Shown here piece after piece: positions 7,080 through 12,381 of a DNA stretch of 12,381 bases. How positions within the stretch are numbered: the stretch's first letter is position 1; each line of letters starts with the position of its first letter. The notes beneath the pieces were generated by a model, which saw nothing but the letters and a program-made list of their open reading frames with translations, ran no database searches and had not been told where the DNA came from. A program made the position numbers and the translations under genes. This stretch comes from a bacterium (GTDB lineage Bacteria > Tectomicrobia > Entotheonellia > Entotheonellales > Entotheonellaceae): positions 1-12,381 of the forward strand of contig JAPULM010000001.1 of the NCBI GenBank assembly GCA_027294925.1. The letters run 5' to 3'.

Positions 7080-7616
7080 TTAGATTAGCATCTGACGCAT
7101 CAGATACTGGTAGAAGGCGTCACAGAGAAATTCCTTCTGGACGTTCAAAGCCGACACACAGGTCTCAAAGCAGGTCGCAAGCTTACTAAATAGCGCTGCA
7201 CTGGGTTGTAGGCTGTCTATTTTAGACACGGCTGCATAGGCCTGTTTGCCCTGGGCGACATAATAGCTTGGACTCACTGCGCTGCGGCGACGTTGCAAAC
7301 TCTCTGGGAACAAGCCAACCGTGAACAGTGCATAATCGCCCAAATGCTTTTGCGTTTCGCGTGCGTATGCGGCGTCGCCCCGTTGGCTTTCCAGTTGAAT
7401 GTCGAAGAGATATTCCAAGCGCCGTCCATCGGCGTCTCGTACTCGGTAAAGATTGTCGGTGTGGGTGAAGTCCAGTAAGAGGTTTGTGACATACGTCATG
7501 AGGTCCGGGTCGGGCATACCGACCTGCTCAAAGCTGGCCTCGGTTAAGCTGTGGAACATGCGTTGGAGGGGATGACCTGCGGGAATCGGCGCTGGCCGGC
7601 GTGGCTGAGTTTGCAT
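7080..7616 (-). CDS. Conserved protein of unknown function (178 aa)
   Basis: The protein is soluble, with no signal peptide or membrane helix. It begins with a proline-rich segment, then HPLQRMFHSLTEASF, a DPDLMTYVTNLLLDFTHTDNLYRVRDADG stretch split around residues 35-65, HLGDYALFTVGLFPESLQRR (91-110), and YYVAQGKQAYAAVS (117-130). This order of motifs (HPLQRMFH..LTE, DNLYR.RD, GDF/Y-LF--G-FPE, Y--QGK--Y) matches an uncharacterised family I have seen in diverse Gram-negative genomes, with no known function. ATG at 7614-7616 is supported by AGGAG (complement of 7625-7629) at 8 nt spacing. A strong candidate promoter lies directly upstream. It ends 30 nt from the convergent methyltransferase gene, with no clear terminator between them. 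Confidence 0.82.
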   Translation of the reverse strand: MQTQPRRPAPIPAGHPLQRMFHSLTEASFEQVGMPDPDLMTYVTNLLLDFTHTDNLYRVRDADGRRLEYLFDIQLESQRGDAAYARETQKHLGDYALFTVGLFPESLQRRRSAVSPSYYVAQGKQAYAAVSKIDSLQPSAALFSKLATCFETCVSALNVQKEFLCDAFYQYLMRQMLI

Positions 7617-7655
7617 ACGTCTTGCTCCTCATGTGGGGGTCCATCACCGCTTCCC

Positions 7656-7684
7656 ACTATAGGAACGCTGTATCACGAGGTCAA
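7656..7684 (-). promoter_or_regulatory. Sigma-70 promoter for the 178-aa protein
   Basis: On the minus strand the -35 is TTGACC (complement of 7679-7684, 5 of 6 matches), the spacer is exactly 17 nt and the -10 is TATAGT (complement of 7656-7661, 5 of 6 matches). Transcription would start near 7649, giving a leader of about 33 nt before the ATG. Confidence 0.68.
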
Positions 7685-7701
7685 CTTGTAAACATACAGC
7701 G
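7666..7701. promoter_or_regulatory. 8-bp dyad spanning the promoter (candidate operator)
   Basis: CGCTGTAT (7666-7673) and ATACAGCG (7694-7701) are perfect inverted copies separated by 20 nt. One arm lies in the -10/-35 spacer of the minus-strand promoter and the other just upstream of its -35, so a dimeric regulator bound here would cover the -35 box. A looped RNA hairpin is unlikely, because the predicted transcript starts downstream of both arms. Confidence 0.45.
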
Positions 7702-7772
7702 CACACATCGCCGTGCGGCGGCATCAATAAAACTTACCTTGCGTTATCGGCAGAGGGTGCCAAACCCTTAAG

Positions 7773-7802
7773 ATGACGAATGATAGCCGGATGTCGTATA
7801 AT
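7773..7802 (+). promoter_or_regulatory. Promoter for the first radical SAM gene
   Basis: A perfect TATAAT -10 box lies at 7797-7802. A partial -35, ATGACG (7773-7778, 4 of 6 matches), is 18 nt upstream. The predicted start near 7809 gives a leader of about 70 nt to ATG 7879. Confidence 0.5.
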
Positions 7803-7822
7803 GGATAGCGTGAGTAGCCTGA

Positions 7823-7874
7823 GCCGCGTATAGGCGGCATACGAATCTTTTTTCTGTATTAACCTAAAAAAAGA
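7823..7874 (+). promoter_or_regulatory. Leader with competing hairpins before the radical SAM gene
   Basis: Within the predicted leader, GCCGC (7823-7827) pairs with GCGGC (7834-7838) around 6 nt, while CGTAT (7827-7831) could instead pair with ATACG (7839-7843); the two stems exclude each other. Further on, TCTTTTTT (7846-7853) is complementary to AAAAAAGA (7867-7874), which ends 4 nt before the ATG and overlaps the only purine-rich ribosome-binding region. The stems are short and partly A/U, so a control function is only suggestive. Confidence 0.3.
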
Positions 7875-7878
7875 ACCT

Positions 7879-9561
7879 ATGCGCCAAGATATACTTCAAT
7901 CGGCCCGCCAGCGGTTGCAAGCTGAGCGTGGCACTATAATCAAAAACGCCGGGCAAGCCAGGCTGCGCTTTGCGTTAGCCTACCCCAATACCTATTTTGT
8001 GGGGATGTCAAACCTGGGCCTGCACACGATGTATCGGGTCATCAATCAGCGTCCGGACACCATCTGTGAACGGGTATTTTTGCCCGATCCTCAGGAACAG
8101 GTATGGTATAGACAGAACAAGCACTCGCTGGTGTCGTTGGAATCGCAGCGCCCGGTGGCGGATTTTCATCTACTGGGGTTTTCCGTTTCCTATGAAAATG
8201 ACTACCTGCATGTCTTACAAATGCTGGCATGGTCTCGGCTGCCTTTGTTGGCGTCGGAACGCGATGAGCGACACCCGTTGGTGATCGTGGGCGGCGCCGT
8301 TACCTACATTAATCCGGAACCATTAGCGGATTTCGTGGATGTGATAATCATCGGCGACGGTGAAGAGGCGATCCACGAGTATCTGGACCTAGCGGATGAC
8401 GGCTTAGGGCAGGCGCGCCATGAGCATCTACGTCAGGCTGCCGAAATAGCCGGGCTTTACATACCGTCTCTGCATCGCCCGATGCGTGATGGCAACACAA
8501 TGTCGCCCCGTAAAATTAGCGATCTTGCCGAGTGGCCGGCGTACTCTGTCGTGTTGACCAAAGAGACCGAATTCAGTGCTTCGATGTTGATTGAGATGAC
8601 CCGGGGCTGTCCCTGGAAGTGTCGCTTCTGTACGGTCGGCTATGTGTACCCAAAATTCCGTCAGCTACCGGCCGAGACGGTGTTGAACTTGGTCGCATCA
8701 CAACAACAACGGGATCGCCAGATGGGGGTTTCTCCCCTCAGTCGGGTTGGGCTGATCAGTTCGGCCACGGGCGATTATCGGCACCTTGCGGCAGTCGTGC
8801 AGGGTTTGCTTGAGATGGACGTTGCCATTAGTATCTCGTCATTACGCATGGATCGTATGCCTGAGGTCCTTATCGACGGGATGGTGCAGAGTGGGGTGCG
8901 TTCCTGTACGGTGGCGCCTGAGGCCGGTTCGGAGCGTTTACGGCACCTCATTCGTAAAGAGATGAGCGAAACCGTCATTTTGGCCGGGGTTGACATGCTG
9001 TTAGCCAAGGGTATGCAGAATCTTAAACTGTATTCGATGATCGGACTGCCGACGGAAACGGATGACGATCTTGCCGAATTGATAGCGCTCGTGTTCAAAA
9101 TCTGGCAACGCATGAAACAGCATGGCCGAGCGCGGGGTGCTCTAGGCACGCTGACGTTAAGTGTCAATCCGTTCATTCCAAAACCAGCCACCCCCTTGCA
9201 GTGGTGCGCCATGCTGCCAGCCAAGCAAATCGAGGCAAAACTACAAACCTTACGGCACGCCATCCGGAAAGAATCGCACCTCCGTCTAAAGCATGAAAGC
9301 CTCAAAACCGCTTACCTGGAAGCCATTTTAACCCGGGGTGGCCGTGAGATGAGCCGTTTCTTGCTAGCGACGTACCAGCAAGAGGGTAATTGGCGGCGGG
9401 CGGCGCAGCAAATCGATTTTGATTGGCAACGCTTTGTGTGTACGGATCTGGCCCGGGAAACCGGCTTACCGTGGGACTTCCTGGGTGATGAGCGTCAACA
9501 GCGGCGCCTTCAACGCGAGCACGGACGAGCGCTCGCGTTGCCCATCGTGTCGAGGGGTTGA
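7879..9561 (+). CDS. B12-binding-like radical SAM protein (TIGR03960-related)
   Basis: This is a 560-residue protein. The N-terminal part (about 28-175) is a cobalamin-binding-type fold segment with FALAYPNTYFVGMSNLGLHT, LLGFSVSYEND, IVGGAVTYINPEPLADFVD and IGDGEE. It lacks the DxHxxG cobalamin ligand motif, so B12 may not be bound through a histidine. The radical SAM core follows: TRGCPWKCRFC with the CX3CX2C cluster (C244, C248, C251), SSATGDYRHL, VAPEAGSERLRHLIRK and YSMIGLPTETDDDL. It ends with VNPFIPKPATPLQW and a helical tail. This organisation matches COG1032 proteins related to the TIGR03960 family, whose substrate is unknown. It lacks a fused DUF2344 domain. ATG 7879 has only an A-rich ribosome-binding region. 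A paralogue starts at 11801. Confidence 0.88.
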   Translation: MRQDILQSARQRLQAERGTIIKNAGQARLRFALAYPNTYFVGMSNLGLHTMYRVINQRPDTICERVFLPDPQEQVWYRQNKHSLVSLESQRPVADFHLLGFSVSYENDYLHVLQMLAWSRLPLLASERDERHPLVIVGGAVTYINPEPLADFVDVIIIGDGEEAIHEYLDLADDGLGQARHEHLRQAAEIAGLYIPSLHRPMRDGNTMSPRKISDLAEWPAYSVVLTKETEFSASMLIEMTRGCPWKCRFCTVGYVYPKFRQLPAETVLNLVASQQQRDRQMGVSPLSRVGLISSATGDYRHLAAVVQGLLEMDVAISISSLRMDRMPEVLIDGMVQSGVRSCTVAPEAGSERLRHLIRKEMSETVILAGVDMLLAKGMQNLKLYSMIGLPTETDDDLAELIALVFKIWQRMKQHGRARGALGTLTLSVNPFIPKPATPLQWCAMLPAKQIEAKLQTLRHAIRKESHLRLKHESLKTAYLEAILTRGGREMSRFLLATYQQEGNWRRAAQQIDFDWQRFVCTDLARETGLPWDFLGDERQQRRLQREHGRALALPIVSRG

Positions 9562-9731
9562 GACGGTTATTATTCCCATTGCGGCGGACGGAATAGGCGC
9601 TGGCAGGGTTGCGTTTAAGTCCATAATCGCGGTAGTATGAATATATATTAAACTCGTCAATATAAATTCGTGAACCCACCCGCGTGGCTTGGTACTGTGT
9701 GTCAACTTCAACATGAAGAGGAGACGCCACG
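9562..9731 (+). promoter_or_regulatory. Spacer upstream of the xdhC-lipA operon with AT-rich promoter candidate
   Basis: This is a 170-base non-coding gap. It contains a weak -35/-10 pair, TTGCGT (9609-9614) and TAGTAT (9633-9638), with 18 nt spacing. It also holds a palindrome AATATATATT (9640-9649) and TATAAA (9661-9666) in a distinctly AT-rich stretch from about 9633 to 9667, within otherwise balanced DNA. This is the natural place for the promoter of the following genes, but the exact boxes are uncertain. A short ATTCC/GGAAT dyad near 9573-9595 has no T-run and is not a clear terminator. Confidence 0.35.
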
Positions 9732-10856
9732 ATGATAGAAGATGTCTTTGAAACAGCTATCGATATTCTAAACCGTGGCGGGCAGGCCGCCATGTCAACC
9801 ATTATTGCGTCGAAGGGCTCGCTGCCCATGAGTGAAAAAAGCAAGATGTTGGTGACGCCGGAGGGTCAAATCATCGGTACGGTTGGCGGTGGTTGCCTGG
9901 AGGCAGACGTCTGGGCCGAAGCGCGTCAAGTCATGGCGGCGGGTAAAAGCTCCATCCAGAAATTTGTATTGACAGAGAAATATGCGGGCGAAAGTGGTCT
10001 TAACTGTGGGGGCATTGTCGAAATCCTTACGGAGCCTCTGCCGAAACAAGGGGAGGAGCTGTTTCGCGCCATTCTCGACCTGAAGGATACCGGACATCGT
10101 GGCACCTTGATTACGATTTTGACCCACCACCCTCAGTTTCCTGAAGGCCGGCGTAAAATCTTATTATGTGATGATGGTAGCACGGTCGGCACACTTAGTG
10201 ACCCGGAGCTTGAGGCGTTTGTGACCGACCAGGGGCAGGCCGTTTTGAAAAGTGAGCAGTTTGCCATTCTCGATCACGAACTTCGAGATGGCACCACCCT
10301 CAAACTGTTCATGGAACCGGTGCTGCCAACCCCAACGGTCTATGTTTTTGGCGGCGGCCATGTGTCATTTTTTGTGGTACGGGCGGCAAAACTAGCCGGC
10401 TTCAAGGTTGTGGTCATTGATGATCGTCCAGCCTTTGCCAATCCAGAGCGTTTTCCCGAGGCCGATGACACCATCGTGATGGAATTCGACCAGATCAAAG
10501 ACACGTTTGATTTTGGACAAGACGATTACATGGTTCTGGTCACACGTGGGCATCAGCACGATCAGTACATTTTAGAACAGGTCTATGATTGCGAGGCGCG
10601 TTACATTGGCATGATCGGCAGTAAAAGTAAAATTGCCAAGATGTGGAAACGGCTGGTCGCCAAGGGGGTTGGACAACAATACCTAGATCGGATACACGCG
10701 CCAATCGGTCTCAATATTGGCGCCGATACACCAGAGGAAATTTCAATTAGCGTCGTAGCTGAACTCATCCGTGAGCGACGTGAAGGTAGGGTGAAAACAA
10801 CCCGACGCAGACGCAGCCACGACCGCCGGCGTGAAGCAGCGCCCGCTGCCGGTTAA
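9732..10856 (+). CDS. XdhC/CoxI family protein (molybdenum cofactor handling)
   Basis: This is a 374-residue protein with both halves of the XdhC family. The N-terminal domain has GGQAAMSTIIASKGSLP, GTVGGGCLEADVW (49-61) and GLNCGGIVEILTEPL (89-103). The C-terminal Rossmann domain has YVFGGGHVSFFVVRAAKLAG (204-223), VVIDDRP, LVTRGHQHDQ, RYIGMIGSKSK (290-300) and APIGLNIGADTPEEISISVVAEL. Family members bind molybdenum cofactor, promote its sulfuration and hand it to xanthine dehydrogenase-type enzymes. AGGAG (9719-9723) precedes ATG 9732 by 8 nt. No molybdenum hydroxylase, mobA or desulfurase gene is in the window, so the partner enzyme is elsewhere or the role has diverged. The last 25 or so residues are a strongly basic, probably disordered tail beyond the usual family end. 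It is 18 nt upstream of lipA. Confidence 0.9.
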   Translation: MIEDVFETAIDILNRGGQAAMSTIIASKGSLPMSEKSKMLVTPEGQIIGTVGGGCLEADVWAEARQVMAAGKSSIQKFVLTEKYAGESGLNCGGIVEILTEPLPKQGEELFRAILDLKDTGHRGTLITILTHHPQFPEGRRKILLCDDGSTVGTLSDPELEAFVTDQGQAVLKSEQFAILDHELRDGTTLKLFMEPVLPTPTVYVFGGGHVSFFVVRAAKLAGFKVVVIDDRPAFANPERFPEADDTIVMEFDQIKDTFDFGQDDYMVLVTRGHQHDQYILEQVYDCEARYIGMIGSKSKIAKMWKRLVAKGVGQQYLDRIHAPIGLNIGADTPEEISISVVAELIRERREGRVKTTRRRRSHDRRREAAPAAG

Positions 10857-10874
10857 GCGGCTGGGGAGACAGTT

Positions 10875-11759
10875 GTGGCCCAACTCCAGCTTGAAACGCG
10901 GCCTCTTCGCAAACCGTCTTGGCTACGCGTCAAGATGCCTACGGGTGGCACTTATTTTGCCTTAAAACAATTGGTACGTCAGCACCGTCTACACACGGTT
11001 TGCGAAGAGGCCATGTGCCCCAATATTGGCGAGTGCTGGAATCAGCGTAGCGCTACATTTATGCTGCTTGGCGATACGTGCACCCGTAGTTGTGGATTCT
11101 GCGCCGTTAAGACGGGCCGTCCCGGCGTACTCGATGAGCAAGAACCTGAGCGTGTAGCCGAGGCAATTGCCCGGTTAAATTTACGCTATGCGGTCATTAC
11201 ATCGGTAAACCGTGACGATGTCGAGGATGGCGGTAGTCACATCTTCACGGCGACCATTCGGGAAGTCCGCCGGCGTCTGCCGACCTGCCGAATCGAGGTC
11301 CTCATTCCCGATTTCAAAGGTAACTGGAAGGCCCTGGCCAATGTAGTTGATGGCCGTCCGGATGTGCTCAATCACAACATGGAAAGCATTGCTCGCCTCT
11401 ATGACCAGGTGAGACCGCAGGCGAAATATGAGCGTTCTCTGGAACTTCTGGCGCGAGTCAAACACCACGACCCGACCATGCGCACCAAATCGGGTTTAAT
11501 GGTCGGGCTGGGGGAAACCACGGATGAACTGCTCGGTACGATGCGCGACCTACGCCGCTCTGCATGTGATTTATTGACCCTGGGTCAATATCTGTGCCCC
11601 TCCCCGCTGCATCTACCAGTACAACGATTCTATCACCCGGACGAATTTGTGCTCCTCAAGCGCGAGGGTGAGGCGATGGGATTCATCCAGGTCGAGGCAG
11701 GTCCTTTAGTGCGGAGTTCCTATCATGCCGCTGCTCAAGAAGCGGCTGTACGTACATAG
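10875..11759 (+). CDS. lipA: Lipoyl synthase
   Basis: This is a 294-residue radical SAM enzyme that inserts sulfur at C6 and C8 of protein-bound octanoyl groups to make the lipoyl cofactor of pyruvate and 2-oxoglutarate dehydrogenases and the glycine cleavage system. The auxiliary cluster motif CX4CX5C is C43, C48 and C54 ([13 protein letters not shown]). The radical SAM motif CX3CX2C is C69, C73 and C76 (CTRSCGFC). Other hallmarks are [61 protein letters not shown] and the C-terminal RSSYHA containing the auxiliary-cluster serine ligand. The start is GTG 10875, 6 nt after GGGGAG (10863-10868); no ATG fits. It sits between xdhC and the second radical SAM gene, apparently in one operon. No lipB is visible. 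Confidence 0.97.
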   Translation: MAQLQLETRPLRKPSWLRVKMPTGGTYFALKQLVRQHRLHTVCEEAMCPNIGECWNQRSATFMLLGDTCTRSCGFCAVKTGRPGVLDEQEPERVAEAIARLNLRYAVITSVNRDDVEDGGSHIFTATIREVRRRLPTCRIEVLIPDFKGNWKALANVVDGRPDVLNHNMESIARLYDQVRPQAKYERSLELLARVKHHDPTMRTKSGLMVGLGETTDELLGTMRDLRRSACDLLTLGQYLCPSPLHLPVQRFYHPDEFVLLKREGEAMGFIQVEAGPLVRSSYHAAAQEAAVRT

Positions 11760-11800
11760 GTGATGGCTGTTGGCCTGAAACCACAAGCGAAAGGATAGAC

Positions 11801-12381
11801 ATGCATCATATGGCAGCGCTCATTGAAGCCGAGGTATTGCCTCGGATTCAAAAGCCCAGCCGTTATTTAGGTTGCGAGCTAAACACCGTTCATAAAGATC
11901 TTGCCGATGTCGACGTTCGATTTGTCCTGGCGTTTCCGGATCTCTATGACCTCGGTTTATCGAATCTCGGTCTCCTCATTCTGTACAGTATCCTCAACAA
12001 ACAGCCAGGCGTTTGGGCCGAGCGGGCCTATATGCCGGCATTGGACCTAGAAGCGCAGCTAGATGCACGTCATTTGCCGCTATTCAGTCTGGAAAGCAAA
12101 TCACCACTGCGTCACTTTGACGCTATCGGCTTTACCCTCCAATATGAGCTAAGTTACAGCAATGTACTACATATGCTGATGTTGAGCGATATACCCTTGC
12201 GTTCAGCACAACGTGACGCCGACCTGCCGCTGATTATTGCCGGTGGTCCCGGGGCCTTTCATCCTGAACCGTTGGCCGATTTTATCGACGCTTTCGTGAT
12301 TGGCGATGGTGAAGATGTCATACTTGACCTGGTTGAAGCGCTGCGCGACTGCAAAGGCCTGACACGTGATGCGCAGCTGCG
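11801..12381 (+). CDS. Radical SAM protein, TIGR03960 family (5' part; runs off window)
   Basis: The window ends after 193 codons. ATG 11801 follows AAGGA (11791-11795) by 5 nt and comes 41 nt after the lipA stop. The visible part is the N-terminal cobalamin-binding-like region: VRFVLAFPDLYDLGLSNLGL (about 39-58), FSLESKSPLRHFDAIGFTLQYE, IIAGGPGAFHPEPLADFIDAF and IGDGED. This matches the start of the TIGR03960 radical SAM family, which is often encoded near ribonuclease G and DUF2344 genes. The radical SAM cysteines should lie just beyond the window edge. It aligns throughout with the protein starting at 7879 (SNLGL, SLES, PEPLADF, IGDGE at equivalent spacing), so the two are paralogues. ATG 11810 is a possible alternative start. 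Confidence 0.85.
   Translation, partial: MHHMAALIEAEVLPRIQKPSRYLGCELNTVHKDLADVDVRFVLAFPDLYDLGLSNLGLLILYSILNKQPGVWAERAYMPALDLEAQLDARHLPLFSLESKSPLRHFDAIGFTLQYELSYSNVLHMLMLSDIPLRSAQRDADLPLIIAGGPGAFHPEPLADFIDAFVIGDGEDVILDLVEALRDCKGLTRDAQL

Noticed and set aside
7823..7853. GC stem followed by T6 as an intrinsic terminator
   Set aside because: The T-run begins 9 nt after the 5-bp stem, too far for an intrinsic terminator, and it would end the transcript just before the gene it leads.
7617..7878. Cobalamin riboswitch upstream of a B12-type radical SAM gene
   Set aside because: The predicted leader is only about 70 nt and I see no B12-box-like conserved core, so there is no room or motif for one.
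8775..9844. Two long minus-strand open frames (about 176 and 180 codons) opposite the first radical SAM gene and the start of the XdhC gene
   Set aside because: They lie antisense to strongly recognisable coding sequence, start with no ribosome-binding site and show no protein-family features; their length follows from codon bias of the real genes.
1..12381. CRISPR arrays, insertion sequences, phage or defence genes
   Set aside because: No regularly spaced direct repeats, transposase motifs, terminal inverted repeats with target duplications or defence-type domains were found on reading both strands.

Overview
The window looks like chromosomal DNA of a Gram-negative bacterium. Two predicted lipoproteins with lipoboxes, a leucyl/phenylalanyl-tRNA-protein transferase, lipoyl synthase, an XdhC-family protein and B12-binding-type radical SAM enzymes together suggest a proteobacterial or deltaproteobacteria-like lineage, or an uncultivated relative such as Tectomicrobia. 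This placement is inference from gene content, not from a phylogenetic marker. I see no tRNA, rRNA, CRISPR array, insertion sequence or phage gene.

Left part (1-1337): a possible gene tail at the very edge, then a decayed minus-strand gene for a polytopic membrane protein. That gene has lost its N-terminal half and carries an internal frameshift. A spacer without a convincing gene follows.

Positions 1338-4186, plus strand: a HAD-like hydrolase, a DUF2203 protein and a lipoprotein of the predicted zinc aminopeptidase family (Aminopep, HEXXH) lie tightly packed and probably form an operon. After a gap of about 100 bases comes a second lipoprotein that joins a parvulin-type (PPIC) prolyl isomerase domain to TPR repeats. 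Both lipoproteins are likely envelope proteins.

Positions 4280-7616: aat (N-degron tagging) converges with and overlaps by 12 bases a six-helix membrane protein of unknown function. That gene is divergent from an iron-sulfur 23S rRNA uracil-5-methyltransferase (RlmD type). The methyltransferase converges with a conserved 178-residue protein of unknown function, which has a near-consensus sigma-70 promoter overlapped by a perfect 8-bp dyad.

Positions 7797-12381, plus strand: a promoter with a perfect TATAAT leads into a B12-binding-like radical SAM protein. After a 170-base spacer comes an apparent operon of an XdhC-family protein, lipA (GTG start) and a second radical SAM protein that is paralogous to the first and runs off the window. 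Two related radical SAM proteins of unidentified substrate thus flank an XdhC-type molybdenum-cofactor chaperone and the sulfur-inserting lipoyl synthase, with no molybdoenzyme in view. This is the part of the window most worth following up. I did not find a clearly new multi-gene system.
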